This document shows positions 43,583 to 52,479 of a DNA stretch of 64,000 nt, one piece after another. The notes beneath the pieces were generated by a model. The model was given only the letters and a program-made list of their open reading frames with translations, was not told the DNA's origin and ran no database searches. Position numbers and translations under genes: made by a program. This DNA is from Pseudomonadota bacterium (GTDB taxonomy: Bacteria; Pseudomonadota; Gammaproteobacteria; Burkholderiales; Rhodocyclaceae): the NCBI GenBank assembly GCA_018261905.1, contig JAGTRU010000016.1, positions 42,391 to 106,390 on the forward strand, read 5' to 3'. Each line of letters starts with the position of its first letter. Within the stretch, counting starts at the first letter, position 1.

Positions 43583-45904
43583 TCAGCCGGCTCTCTGCAT
43601 ATTCGATTTGGCCATCCCGGCAATGGCCGAAACATCCAGGATCAGGGCGACGTGACCATCGCCCATGATGGTGGCGCCGGAAATGCCAAGCACCCGCCGA
43701 TAATTGGCCTCCAGGCTCTTGATCACCACCTGGTGCTGACCAACCAGCGCATCGACGAAAAGCGCCGCCTTGGCACCATCGGCATCGATCACCACCATGA
43801 TGCCCTGGGTCAAGTCGGTCCACGCCGATTTGAGATTGAAAACCTCATGCAAAACGACCACCGGCAAGTACTCGCCGCGCACCTGGACGACACGGGCCTG
43901 GTTCGACAGGGTCTTAATCTCGCCGGGTAGCGGCTGCAGGGACTCAATGACGTAGGAGAGCGGCAAAATATAGGTCTGATTTCCCACCGCCACCGACATG
44001 CCGTCGAGAATGGCAAGGGTCAGCGGCAGGCGCACCGTCATCCGGGTCCCGACCCCAAGCATCGATTCGATTTCGACCCGCCCCCCCATTGCCTGGATAT
44101 TACGGCGGACGACATCCATGCCGACGCCACGCCCGGAAACATCGGTCACCTGCTCGGCCGTCGAGAAGCCCGCTTCGAAAATCAGGCTGAAGACCTCCTG
44201 ATCGGTCATCTGCTCGGAAACCGGCAGGCCCCGCTCCCGGGCTTTGGCCAATATTTTCTGGCGCGGCAGGCCGGCCCCGTCGTCGCCAACTTCGATGACG
44301 ATATTGCCGCCCTGATGATAGGCCTTCAGGGTAATCGTTCCAAACGGACTTTTACCGGCCGCGAGGCGCGCTTCCGGCAACTCGATACCATGATCGAGGC
44401 TGTTGCGGATGAGATGGGTCAGCGGGTCAGCGATGCGTTCGATCAGCCCCTTGTCCAGCTCCGTTGTCTCACCGGAGGTTTTCAATTCGACCTGCTTGCC
44501 CAACTTGCCGGACAGATCGCGCACCACCCGGGGGAAACGGGAAAAAACGAAGGAAATCGGCAACATCCGGATGGACATTACCGATTCCTGCAAATCCCGG
44601 GTATTTCGCTCCAGTTGCGTCAAACCGCTGACCAGTCGTTCCGGCGCGCTCGCCTGCATCTGTTCCACCGTCTGCTGCAGCATGGCTTGCGTAATGACCA
44701 ACTCGCCGACCAGGTTGATCAACTGATCGACTTTCTCGATGCTGACCCGGATCGAGGAGTCGGCTGCACCGGCGGTTGCGCTGTTCGCCTTGGCGGCACG
44801 ATGCGGAACGAGCGGCTCGGCAACGGCCAGGGATGGCGCCTCTTGCGGCACATCCGGGACAGCGACGGGCACCACTGGGGCAGGGGGCAGCAGAACGGGC
44901 TCGAAGAAGCCAAAACCGTCGCCCTCCTCAACGCATGCGGTAGCTGGCACCGGGACAGGCAGGGGGGCAAAGAAACCATACCCTTCGCCGTCGTCGGGCG
45001 TCCCGATCGGTGCCTCCTCGGTGGGCTGAACAGCCGGCAGGGGCTCAAAGAAGCCATAACCCTCCCCGTCGGCCAGCGGCTCTTGCCGTACCGATGGCTC
45101 GTCGAGCGGCGCGAAAAACCCGTACCCCTCATCGGGTGCTGGCCCTCCCGGCGCATCGTCAAAAAGGCCGAAAGCCTGCGCCACCTCCGGTGAACTGGCA
45201 AGATGTTCAAACACCCGCCAGGCGCCATTGTCGGCGACGAAATCGATCTGTTCCGCGAAGGCATCCTGTGCCGCCGGAGTACTCAGACGGAGCTGCCAAA
45301 AGCCGACATCCCCCGCCCCGGCTTCGGGCTGACTGATAATTTCCAACTCGCCGAGCAGACCCAGTTCGTCCAACAAATTGGCGACGCCACCGCCATTGGC
45401 CGAAGCCGCGGTGGGTACGAACTCGATATCGAAGAGATGACGAATTTTGTCGCCATCAACGGCGACTTCTGTGACGACATTTACCGGGGCGACCGGCGCC
45501 GCAGCCGCGACCGGCGCATCTGCCGACAACTGACGCAGGCGCGCACAGACCGCCTCGACCGTGGACGGGGCGACAACGCCGCGCCCCTGGTGGGCTTCCA
45601 GCATTTCGCGCAGCAAGTCACCGGTTTCGAGAAAGGCATCGACCATATCGGCCCGCAGGCCAAGTTCTTGTTTGCGGATCCGGTCGAGCAGGTTCTCCAG
45701 GATATGGGTGGTCTCGGCCAGATCGGTAAAACCGAACGTCCCGGCACTTCCCTTGATTGAATGCGCCGCCCGGAAAATGGCGTTGAGTTGCTCGGGGTCC
45801 GGATTTTCCACATCCAGGTCGAGCAACAGCGCTTCCATGGCGGCGAGATGCTCGGCCGACTCATCGAAGAACACCTGATAGAACTGACTTAGGTCAATCG
45901 CCAT
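43583..45904 (-). CDS. cheA: CheA2, chemotaxis histidine kinase with GYGFF repeat linker
   Basis: The 773-residue kinase has an Hpt domain with phospho-acceptor His-48 (FRAAHSIKGSAGTFGFT), then a probable P2-type CheY-binding domain at about 150-240 (IRHLFDIEFVPTA, VANLLDELGLLGELEII, WQLRLSTPAAQDAFAEQIDFVADN). Residues about 244-340 are a Pro/Glu-rich linker with four copies of a GYGFFxPL-type motif. Next come the dimerisation domain (VSIEKVDQLINLVGELVITQAML), HATPase (HLIRNSLDHG, DDGAGLPRQKI, DVSGRGVGMDVV) and CheW-like domain. GGGGGAGG precedes the ATG. It lies between cheY2 and cheW, in a motAB-MCP-cheY-cheA-cheW-MCP order like the enteric mocha/meche arrangement. Confidence 0.95.
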   Translation of the reverse strand: MAIDLSQFYQVFFDESAEHLAAMEALLLDLDVENPDPEQLNAIFRAAHSIKGSAGTFGFTDLAETTHILENLLDRIRKQELGLRADMVDAFLETGDLLREMLEAHQGRGVVAPSTVEAVCARLRQLSADAPVAAAAPVAPVNVVTEVAVDGDKIRHLFDIEFVPTAASANGGGVANLLDELGLLGELEIISQPEAGAGDVGFWQLRLSTPAAQDAFAEQIDFVADNGAWRVFEHLASSPEVAQAFGLFDDAPGGPAPDEGYGFFAPLDEPSVRQEPLADGEGYGFFEPLPAVQPTEEAPIGTPDDGEGYGFFAPLPVPVPATACVEEGDGFGFFEPVLLPPAPVVPVAVPDVPQEAPSLAVAEPLVPHRAAKANSATAGAADSSIRVSIEKVDQLINLVGELVITQAMLQQTVEQMQASAPERLVSGLTQLERNTRDLQESVMSIRMLPISFVFSRFPRVVRDLSGKLGKQVELKTSGETTELDKGLIERIADPLTHLIRNSLDHGIELPEARLAAGKSPFGTITLKAYHQGGNIVIEVGDDGAGLPRQKILAKARERGLPVSEQMTDQEVFSLIFEAGFSTAEQVTDVSGRGVGMDVVRRNIQAMGGRVEIESMLGVGTRMTVRLPLTLAILDGMSVAVGNQTYILPLSYVIESLQPLPGEIKTLSNQARVVQVRGEYLPVVVLHEVFNLKSAWTDLTQGIMVVIDADGAKAALFVDALVGQHQVVIKSLEANYRRVLGISGATIMGDGHVALILDVSAIAGMAKSNMQRAG
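44894..45175 (-). repeat. Tandem GYGFFxPL-type peptide repeats encoded in cheA2
   Basis: Within the CheA2 linker four peptides recur at about 22-26 residue steps: DEGYGFFAPL (258-267), EGYGFFEPL (281-289), EGYGFFAPL (307-315) and GDGFGFFEPV (328-337), preceded by a degenerate FGLFDD at 245-250. The surrounding residues are Pro, Val, Ala, Glu and Asp. The core aromatic motif is strictly kept while the spacers differ, which suggests selection on the short motif. Confidence 0.85.
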
Positions 45905-45954
45905 GCCTCCCCCTTACCGCTGCTGCCATTAGCCGGCAGCCAGAAATCGAATGC

Positions 45955-45977
45955 ACCGGGCACCGGCCGTGCCCGGT
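45955..45977. repeat. Inverted repeat between cheY2 and cheA2
   Basis: ACCGGGCAC (45955-45963), a 5-base loop and GTGCCCGGT (45969-45977) form a perfect GC-rich stem in the 85 bp between cheY2 and cheA2. No T-run follows on the - strand, so it is not a standard terminator. It could stabilise or attenuate the transcript between the two genes. Confidence 0.5.
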
Positions 45978-45989
45978 ACGGCGTCGGCC

Positions 45990-46355
45990 CTAGCCGATAA
46001 CCTTGCGCACGACTTCGATAAGTTTTTGCGGGTCGAAGGGTTTGACCAGCCAGCCGGTCGCGCCGGCGGCCCGCCCCTGCGACTTCATGGTATCGGAGGA
46101 TTCGGTGGTCAACATCAGAATCGGCGTCGAAGCGTACTGCCGCAAGCCACGCAGACTTTTGATCAGGGTCAGGCCGTCCATGCGCGGCATGTTCTGGTCA
46201 GTCAATATCAGATTGACATTACCGGCTTTTGCCTTCTCCAGACCGTCCATCCCATCCACTGCCTCAATCACCTCGTATCCGGCGCTTTTCAGGGTAAACG
46301 ACACCATTTGCCGGATCGATGCAGAATCATCAACTGCAAGAATGGTCTTGGCCAT
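45990..46355 (-). CDS. cheY: CheY2, chemotaxis response regulator
   Basis: A 121-residue single receiver domain. It shows TILAVDDSASIRQMVSFTLKSAGY, the phosphorylated Asp in LILTDQNMPRMDGLTLIKSLR, the Thr in LMLTTESSDTMKSQGRAAGATGWLVKPFDPQKL. The TDQNMPRMDGL and GATGWLVKPFDP motifs put it in the group of short CheY/TetR-like regulators that sit beside CheA in alpha- and betaproteobacteria, distinct from the enteric-like CheY1. It may act on the motor or as a phosphate sink for CheA2. Confidence 0.95.
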   Translation of the reverse strand: MAKTILAVDDSASIRQMVSFTLKSAGYEVIEAVDGMDGLEKAKAGNVNLILTDQNMPRMDGLTLIKSLRGLRQYASTPILMLTTESSDTMKSQGRAAGATGWLVKPFDPQKLIEVVRKVIG

Positions 46356-46373
46356 ATTTTCCTCTTGTATACA

Positions 46374-47591
46374 TCAGAACAATTCGACATCACCGCTGGC
46401 ATAGCCGGTTTGACTCACTGGATTATTACCCACACCTTTTTTCAGGACCAATAGCTTTTGCGCCAGTTGATCGACATGCTCGCGCAGCGCATCAAGCGCC
46501 CGCATGGTCGTCAACGGGTCGCCAGTATCGCGCAAGACGCTCACCAAATGCCGTTCATCGCCCACTACTTCATCCAGTACATCGAGCCGGCGACCGACAT
46601 GGTTCAACAATTGGGTGACGACATCCTGAAATTGCAGGGAAAGCACAGCCTTATTCACCGACGACTCGACCTGCGCGGCAATCTCGTTCAATTCGCCCAC
46701 CGTTTCGCCGGTCCGCTGATTGAGCGTCTCGATGCCGAGCATCGCCTGCTCGACATCCCCCTTCGACGTCAGCGCGAAAGTCATGTCCTGCGCTGCCATC
46801 TGATTGATGGCCTGCTCGGTGGCTACGATGGTGACCTGCATGCTGTCCAGGGACTGGCGAATCTGCTGACTGAAATGATTGGTCCGCCCCGACAGATCGC
46901 GCACCTCATCGGCAACCACGGCGAAGCCGCGCCCGGCCTCGCCGGCCCGGGCGGCTTCAATGGCGGCATTGAGGGCCAGCAGATTGGTCTGCTTGGCGAT
47001 CCCTTCGATGTCCCCCAGGCGACCGCGAACTTCCCGCATTTGACTGGAAATCCGGTCCGTCATTTCGACCAGACTCATCGCCAGACGGGAGTTTTCTACG
47101 ACGCTCTCGACGAACTGGCGCAAGGTTTCCGAGGTCTTCGTGGCGAAACTCTCGAACTCGCTGACCGAATCCGCATCGCCGCCCCCGCCGACCACTGCCA
47201 TGCCGAGGTGGCGTTGGCGCTGGGCGTAAACATTGATTTCGTGAAAGCTACCAATCAGGGTGGCGACAGCATCGGCAAATATTCCCTGGGCTCGCGACAC
47301 TTCATTCCGAATTTCGCCAATTTGTCCGGCAAATTCGGCCGAAACGCGATCAATGGCCAGGCTGCTATGTTCAATGATCTCTCGATCGTGCGCACGACCG
47401 GACGCCGGCTCGCCAAGCACCGATACCGAAGTTCCGAACAACACGGTCAGCGCCATCCAGCCGATCAGGATGACCACCACGGCCAGGACAACAGCCCACG
47501 AACGGGCCGCCGGATCGGCGGCCCAAAGAACGGCCACGACTAGTACGGACCATGGCAAACCAGCCAGAAATATTTTGTTGTGTGTGCTCAC
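46374..47591 (-). CDS. Minimal methyl-accepting chemotaxis-type protein without sensor domain
   Basis: This 405-residue protein starts at a GTG with AGGAG about 12 bp upstream. Two close hydrophobic helices at the N-terminus (about 9-52) leave almost no periplasmic loop. A cytoplasmic coiled-coil follows with the MCP hairpin [48 protein letters not shown], then [28 protein letters not shown]. No ligand-binding, PAS or HAMP domain and no C-terminal pentapeptide is seen. It lies between motB and cheY2. It may sense membrane or cytoplasmic state or work as an accessory signalling scaffold. Confidence 0.9.
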   Translation of the reverse strand: MSTHNKIFLAGLPWSVLVVAVLWAADPAARSWAVVLAVVVILIGWMALTVLFGTSVSVLGEPASGRAHDREIIEHSSLAIDRVSAEFAGQIGEIRNEVSRAQGIFADAVATLIGSFHEINVYAQRQRHLGMAVVGGGGDADSVSEFESFATKTSETLRQFVESVVENSRLAMSLVEMTDRISSQMREVRGRLGDIEGIAKQTNLLALNAAIEAARAGEAGRGFAVVADEVRDLSGRTNHFSQQIRQSLDSMQVTIVATEQAINQMAAQDMTFALTSKGDVEQAMLGIETLNQRTGETVGELNEIAAQVESSVNKAVLSLQFQDVVTQLLNHVGRRLDVLDEVVGDERHLVSVLRDTGDPLTTMRALDALREHVDQLAQKLLVLKKGVGNNPVSQTGYASGDVELF

Positions 47592-47619
47592 GCGATCTCT
47601 CTGCTCCTGGGCATGCCGA

Positions 47620-48567
47620 CTAACCGGCCGTACCCTTGCCCGAATTGGGCAACTTCAATCCCGGTGGCACTGCCTCTTCATTGGTCGCTTCCGATTCCGG
47701 CCCCTCTTCCTGAAGAATGGCCATTTCGGTTTTCTGATTCAGGACAACGATGCTGATCCGACGATTGACCGAGTTCAGCGGATCATTCTTATCGAACAAT
47801 ACGGTCGAGGCCAGGCCGACCACACGCAACACCTTGCTATCATCCATTCCCCCGACCACCAGTTCTCGGCGCGAGGCATTTGCCCGATTGGCCGACAACT
47901 CCCAATTCGAGAAACCATGCTCGCCGCCGGCAAACTGGGCGGCATCGGTGTGCCCGGCCAGACTGATCCGGTTGCTGACGCCATTCAGCGCTTTGCCTAT
48001 CTGGCGGAGGATATCTCTCGTATAAGGTTTGAGGTCGGCGCTACTGGAATCGAACATCGGGCGGTTCTGCTCGTCGACAATTTGGATGCGCAGCCCTTCG
48101 GACGTGATATCAAGCAACATCTGTTTCTTGAACTGGGCCAACTGCGGACTCTGTTCGATCATTTTTTCGATATCGGCTTTCAGGGTTTCCAGGCGCTCCT
48201 GCTCCTTGCGCCGAAACTCGGCCTGAGCCTCCTTGGAAAAGGAAGTCTCGCGCTTGGCTTGCACGTCGCCCCGCTTGACCTGCCCCGACTGTCTGGTCAG
48301 ATCCTTGCCTCCACCTTGCAGGACGCTGGTCGCATCGCCCGAACCGGCGCCCCCTTGCTGGGCAACCTTGAGCGGATTCTGGAAAAACTCGGCAATTCCC
48401 TGCAAATCGCCCTTGGCCGTGGAGCCGAGCAGCCACATCAGGAGAAAAAACGCCATCATGGCGGTAACGAAGTCGGCGTAGGCAATTTTCCAGGCGCCAC
48501 CATGGGCGCCGCCCGCCACCACCTTCTTGCGTTTGATGACTATGGGGCGCGTCGAATCGTCGCTCAT
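47620..48567 (-). CDS. motB: MotB, flagellar stator protein
   Basis: MotB anchors the stator to peptidoglycan and carries the proton site. The 315-residue product shows [42 protein letters not shown], with Asp-32 at the proton-binding position, a plug region, and an OmpA-type domain with [29 protein letters not shown] and [11 protein letters not shown]. It follows motA by 28 bp. This [27 protein letters not shown] form is the enteric-type MotB, unlike MotD at 20.8 kb. Confidence 0.97.
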   Translation of the reverse strand: MSDDSTRPIVIKRKKVVAGGAHGGAWKIAYADFVTAMMAFFLLMWLLGSTAKGDLQGIAEFFQNPLKVAQQGGAGSGDATSVLQGGGKDLTRQSGQVKRGDVQAKRETSFSKEAQAEFRRKEQERLETLKADIEKMIEQSPQLAQFKKQMLLDITSEGLRIQIVDEQNRPMFDSSSADLKPYTRDILRQIGKALNGVSNRISLAGHTDAAQFAGGEHGFSNWELSANRANASRRELVVGGMDDSKVLRVVGLASTVLFDKNDPLNSVNRRISIVVLNQKTEMAILQEEGPESEATNEEAVPPGLKLPNSGKGTAG

Positions 48568-48595
48568 CGTATCGACCTAGCGGTTAGCGGCGGTA

Positions 48596-49453
48596 TCACT
48601 TGCCTTTACGCGCCTTGAGCTCATCCTCCAACTCACGGAAAGTTGGACGGACGGCAGAATCAAGGGTTTTACGCCCGAACTCGATAGCAACCTGCGGGGC
48701 ATATCCCGACATCGAAGCCAGCAACACCATCTTGATCATCTGGAAAATTTTCGATCCTTCGTGCGCTTTTTGTTCCAGCAAGGTAGCCACCGGAGAAACG
48801 AAACCGTAAGAAATCAGAATACCGAGGAATGTACCGACCAACGCCCCACCGATCATTTTGCCCAATACCGCCGGTGGCGCGCCAACCGATCCCATCACGT
48901 TGACCACCCCCATCACGGCCACCACGATACCGAAAGCCGGCGTCGCATCGCCCAGTTTGGCAACGACGTGCGAAGGCTCCATGGTTTCATGGTGATGGGT
49001 TTCCAGTTCGACATCCATCAAACTTTCGATTTCCACGGTATTTAGGTTGCCGCCGACCATCATGCGCAGGTAATCCGTAGCAAATTCCATGATGTGATGA
49101 TCATGAACCAGATTCGGATACTTGCTGAAAATCGGACTGGAATCGGGGTTCTCGACATCATTCTCGATCGACATCAAGCCCTCTTTGCGCACCTTGCCGA
49201 GAATCTCAAAAAGCATGGCCAGCGCGTCAATATAAAAGGCCTTGGTATATTTCGAACTCTTCAGCACACCGGGCACTGCGGCAACGGTCGCCTTGATTAC
49301 CCGGATATCGTTGGCGGCCAAAAACCCGCCAATTGTCAAACCAACGATTGCCGCATATTCGGCCGGCACCCAGAGAGCAAGGAGGCTTCCATGGATCGCG
49401 TACGTACCCAGCGATGCTGCCAGAATAACGACATAACCGATGATTAAAAACAT
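48596..49453 (-). CDS. motA: MotA, flagellar stator protein
   Basis: MotA is the four-helix stator subunit that generates torque. The ATG at 49453 gives MFLIIGYVVILAASLGTYAIHG (285 residues), close to enteric MotA; an upstream GTG-type start would add nine residues without support. Conserved features are GDATPAFGIVVAVMGVVNVMGSVG, GGALVGTFLGILISYGFVSPVA and the C-terminal EFGRKTL, VRPTFRELED region. It is the first gene of the large chemotaxis unit; a sigma-70-like promoter is proposed upstream. Confidence 0.97.
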   Translation of the reverse strand: MFLIIGYVVILAASLGTYAIHGSLLALWVPAEYAAIVGLTIGGFLAANDIRVIKATVAAVPGVLKSSKYTKAFYIDALAMLFEILGKVRKEGLMSIENDVENPDSSPIFSKYPNLVHDHHIMEFATDYLRMMVGGNLNTVEIESLMDVELETHHHETMEPSHVVAKLGDATPAFGIVVAVMGVVNVMGSVGAPPAVLGKMIGGALVGTFLGILISYGFVSPVATLLEQKAHEGSKIFQMIKMVLLASMSGYAPQVAIEFGRKTLDSAVRPTFRELEDELKARKGK

Positions 49454-49516
49454 GCAAAGCCCCCGAATGCGCCCAACCACCTGTAGCGCAGATGCACTTA
49501 CTTATTGGTATCCTCT

Positions 49517-49546
49517 ATTGTAGCCACAGGCACAACGTGAGTGCAA
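49517..49546 (-). promoter_or_regulatory. Possible promoter of motA and the che genes
   Basis: On the - strand, TTGCAC (49546-49541) and TACAAT (49522-49517) are 18 bp apart, resembling a sigma-70 promoter. It lies about 64 bp before the motA ATG in the 185 bp gap shared with the divergent Nudix gene. No sigma-28-type match of similar quality was found in this gap. Confidence 0.4.
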
Positions 49547-49638
49547 AAGAAGAAACGGCAAGACTAGCCCTTTTGGCGCGCCTTTCGACCAACATCCCAG
49601 TGCTACACTGACACCATTCCTGACCCAATGGAACCATT

Positions 49639-50190
49639 GTGATTCGATACTGTAACCGTTGCGGCTCCGAAGTCGCCTTCATCATACCGGCCGGTGATTC
49701 ACTTCCCCGACATGTATGTGGAAACTGCGGCCATATCCATTATGAAAACCCCCGCCTGGTCGTTGGCTGCGTGGCCACCTGGGAAGAACGCATCCTGCTT
49801 TGTCGGCGGGCGATAGAGCCGCGCCTCGGCTACTGGACTTTACCGGCGGGCTTTATGGAAAACGGCGAGACCACGCCACAGGCGGCGACCCGGGAAACAT
49901 TAGAGGAAGCCGGCGCCCAGATCATTATCGAAGCGCCTTTTGCCATGGTCAGCATCGCCCACATCAACCAGGTCCACCTTTTCTATCGCGGTCGACTTGC
50001 CACCCCGGAGTATCAGGCCGGCGAAGAAAGCCTGGACGTCGCCTTGCTCTGCGACAGCGAAATCCCCTGGCCGGAGATCGCCTTTCGTAGCGTCAGCTTC
50101 TGCCTGCAACGCTTTCTTGATGACCGCAAAAAAGGCACCTATGCCTTTCACGAAACAGCCCTCCCGCCATTGCCGCTCCTTTCAAATTAA
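49639..50190 (+). CDS. Nudix hydrolase with N-terminal zinc ribbon
   Basis: A 183-residue protein from a GTG start. The N-terminus is a zinc ribbon with CNRCGSEV and HVCGNCGHIHYENP. The Nudix box is intact: G-FMENGE-TTPQAAT-RETLEEAGA, giving the Mg-binding REUXEEXGU core. This domain pair is that of the NudC-related or ADP-ribose/NAD pyrophosphatase-like family. The exact substrate cannot be told. It is a single-gene unit, divergent from motA and convergent with the cbb3 accessory operon. Confidence 0.92.
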   Translation: MIRYCNRCGSEVAFIIPAGDSLPRHVCGNCGHIHYENPRLVVGCVATWEERILLCRRAIEPRLGYWTLPAGFMENGETTPQAATRETLEEAGAQIIIEAPFAMVSIAHINQVHLFYRGRLATPEYQAGEESLDVALLCDSEIPWPEIAFRSVSFCLQRFLDDRKKGTYAFHETALPPLPLLSN

Positions 50191-50239
50191 CTTCAGGGTC
50201 ATTCGCGAAGCCTAACGCCGCTGTTTGGCCTTCCACCAC

Positions 50240-50274
50240 AAAAAAATCCCCCGCTTGGCTACCCAAACGGGGGA
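50240..50274 (-). terminator. Rho-independent terminator of the ccoG-fixH operon
   Basis: TCCCCCGCTTGG (50247-50258) and CCAAACGGGGGA (50263-50274) form a long stem with one mismatch and a CTAC loop. On the - strand it is followed by seven T (50240-50246). It lies downstream of the DUF3149-type gene and ends the ccoG operon. Confidence 0.9.
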
Positions 50275-50310
50275 GTGTGTCGCCCTGACGGGCAGAAATT
50301 TCAGCAGGGA

Positions 50311-50451
50311 TTACTTGCCGAGATTTTGCCGCTCTTCGTTGGCCTTGCTGGCGTACAACTTGCCCATATAGGCACCGATAACCAGCACCCCGACAATAAC
50401 AGCCAGACTCATCAAACCGATATCGCTGCTAAACAACAGTTCCCAAGCCAT
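50311..50451 (-). CDS. DUF3149-type 46-residue membrane protein
   Basis: A short gene with a good GGGAGGTGACTTATG start context. The 46-residue product begins MAWELLFSSDIGLMSLAVI, has one membrane helix (about 12-32) and a basic C-terminal tail. The WELLFSxDxGLMSLAVI pattern matches the DUF3149 family as I know it; no function is established for that family. It lies 27 bp after fixH on the same strand and just before the terminator, so it is part of the cbb3 accessory operon. Confidence 0.85.
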   Translation of the reverse strand: MAWELLFSSDIGLMSLAVIVGVLVIGAYMGKLYASKANEERQNLGK

Positions 50452-50478
50452 AAGTCACCTCCCGGTAAGAAAAAAATA

Positions 50479-51000
50479 CTACTTGTCCGCCTTGGCCGTA
50501 AGCCGCAGCGGTTCCCCTGAATCAGCCTTCCACTCCCCTTGCAAGCGCCACTTCCCGGCGGGATCCTCGAGTGAAACCAGCCAGCGGCCAGCAATATCCG
50601 CCTCCAGTTTCCCCGTGTACAGCCCTGGACCATCTGCCGCCATTTCCAGCAATTGATCGTGTCCGGCGCGCGTTGGGTGCGCCAGCTTGAGCGTGATAAC
50701 CGAAGGCAAACTAATGCCGCCATCGGCAAGCAGCAATAAGCGGATATTCATATCCGCCCGCATCACATCGGCCGACAAGCCGAACTGGCTGGCTTGATAA
50801 TCGCGCTGCAGACTCTGATTTACAGCCAAGCCTTGTTTGTAATAATCGTCAGCAACGAGACCATCATCACTACTTATCGCCAAGCCAAGAGTAACTAGGC
50901 CAGCGATCACCACGGTGGCCGGCCCCGCCATCAACAACCAAGGCCAGCGCTCCTTGTACCAGGGGCGATTATCATTGCGCAACGTCATTGTTGAACTCAT
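50479..51000 (-). CDS. fixH: FixH/CcoH family protein
   Basis: FixH/CcoH is a single-pass membrane protein needed for stable assembly of the cbb3 oxidase. The 173-residue product has one N-terminal helix (about 22-42, WPWLLMAGPATVVIAGLVTLGLAI), the family motif DGLVADDYYKQGLAVNQ, then a periplasmic beta-rich domain with the characteristic LxLxHPT pattern (LKLAHPTRAGHDQ). It lies one base after the ccoG stop. An internal ATG at 50988 is an alternative start. Confidence 0.9.
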   Translation of the reverse strand: MSSTMTLRNDNRPWYKERWPWLLMAGPATVVIAGLVTLGLAISSDDGLVADDYYKQGLAVNQSLQRDYQASQFGLSADVMRADMNIRLLLLADGGISLPSVITLKLAHPTRAGHDQLLEMAADGPGLYTGKLEADIAGRWLVSLEDPAGKWRLQGEWKADSGEPLRLTAKADK

Positions 51001-51001
51001 A

Positions 51002-52423
51002 TCAAGGCATCAAAAAAGAGGCTTTTTCATGAACCGCAATCTTCTCGTGGTTCTCGGCCTGGACATCAAAATAGATCGCATTCGCGCCCTTCTTCCCGGA
51101 CTCCGGGGGGACGCGTACGACCACGGTAATTTCGTGGTTTTCGGAACTCGCCACATTAACAAGGGATTGATCGACCAACTCGATGCCTTCCATCCCCTCC
51201 ACCTTAACCGAATAGCGCTTTGCTTCTTCGGTAGTGTTCATGATTTTCAGATTGAAGACATTCTCGATTCTTCCATCATCGGCTTCACGAGCCAACACCG
51301 AGCGATCCCGAATGACATCGACCTTCAGGGGCACTCGTGTCGCCAACGACCACGCCGCGGCAAGCGTTATCGCCCCCAAAATCACACTATAGAGCAGAAC
51401 CCGCGGACGGGCGATATGCGCCAGCATCTCCTGCGGGGCCAAATGTTTTGCCATCGCATTTTCGGTTGTATAACGGATCAAGCCGCGCGGCAGAGCAAGC
51501 TTATCCATGACCACATCGCAGGCATCAATACATGCCCCACAACCGATGCACTCATACTGCTGCCCCTTACGGATATCGATTCCAGTCGGACAAACAAGAA
51601 CGCACAGGCCGCAGTCCACACAATCCCCCAAGGTCGAAGCCTTGGCCTCAATATTCTTTTTGCGGGCACCTCGTGGCTCTCCCCGCTCTGGATCATAGGT
51701 AATGATCAAGGTATCCGGATCGAACATCACCCCCTGAAAACGGGCATAGGGACACATGTACTTGCATACCTGCTCGCGCAAGAAACCCGCCTGCATGTAG
51801 CAAAATCCGGCATAAAAGAAAATCCAGAACAGTTCCCATGCCGACAAATCGAAGGGCAGCGACGATAGCAGTTCACTGACCGGCGTGAAGTAGGCAACCA
51901 GAGTGAACCCTGTCCACAACGAAATCGCCAACCAAACCCCGTGCTTGACCACCTTCAAGCGGAGCTTGCGAGCGGTCATCGGCCCCTGATCAAGCTTCAT
52001 CCGGGCCGAGCGATCACCTTCAATCCGGCTTTCAAACCACATGAATATTTCTGTGTAGACCGTCTGCGGGCAGGCATATCCGCAAAACAATCGGCCGGCA
52101 ATGGCCGTAAACAGAAAAAGAGCATAGGCCGAAACAATCAGCAACAACGCGAGATAAAAAACATCCTGCGGCCAAAGCACCAGGCCAAACAGATAAAACT
52201 TACGCTCAACCAGGTGTAACAGCACCGCCTGCCGCCCATTCCACTGCAGCCAAGGGGTACAGAAGAAGAGAATTTGCGTAAAAAACACCAGTACCCAACG
52301 CCATGTATTCCACCACCCCTTGACCTCACGAACGTAAATCTTCTTGTGCTTCTCATAGAAAGAAACAGCAGCAACTGAATCGGCGACTTGGAGGGGGCGT
52401 TCTATCGGTTCCATAGAGGGCAT
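51002..52423 (-). CDS. ccoG: CcoG/FixG, membrane ferredoxin-type protein of cbb3 assembly
   Basis: CcoG is a membrane iron-sulfur protein that reduces copper for cbb3 oxidase maturation. The 473-residue product has several membrane helices, a CGYACPQTVY motif, and two 4Fe-4S clusters near residues 260-300 (CVDCGLCVLVCPTGIDI and CIGCGACIDACDVVM). The periplasmic C-terminal part is the FixG-type Ig-like domain. It precedes fixH on the same strand. An ATG nine bases inside (52414) is an alternative start. It is separated from ccoP by a terminator, so it has its own promoter. Confidence 0.95.
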   Translation of the reverse strand: MPSMEPIERPLQVADSVAAVSFYEKHKKIYVREVKGWWNTWRWVLVFFTQILFFCTPWLQWNGRQAVLLHLVERKFYLFGLVLWPQDVFYLALLLIVSAYALFLFTAIAGRLFCGYACPQTVYTEIFMWFESRIEGDRSARMKLDQGPMTARKLRLKVVKHGVWLAISLWTGFTLVAYFTPVSELLSSLPFDLSAWELFWIFFYAGFCYMQAGFLREQVCKYMCPYARFQGVMFDPDTLIITYDPERGEPRGARKKNIEAKASTLGDCVDCGLCVLVCPTGIDIRKGQQYECIGCGACIDACDVVMDKLALPRGLIRYTTENAMAKHLAPQEMLAHIARPRVLLYSVILGAITLAAAWSLATRVPLKVDVIRDRSVLAREADDGRIENVFNLKIMNTTEEAKRYSVKVEGMEGIELVDQSLVNVASSENHEITVVVRVPPESGKKGANAIYFDVQAENHEKIAVHEKASFLMP

Positions 52424-52479
52424 ATCGGTGTCAAAACGGCGCTAACCGGCCCCCCATCGGGAAGAGGGGTAACGCATTT

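Noticed and set aside
45993..46000. GCCGATAA on the + strand, a sigma-28 -10 match
   Set aside because: No TAAA-like -35 at the right distance, and it would point into the antisense of cheY2.
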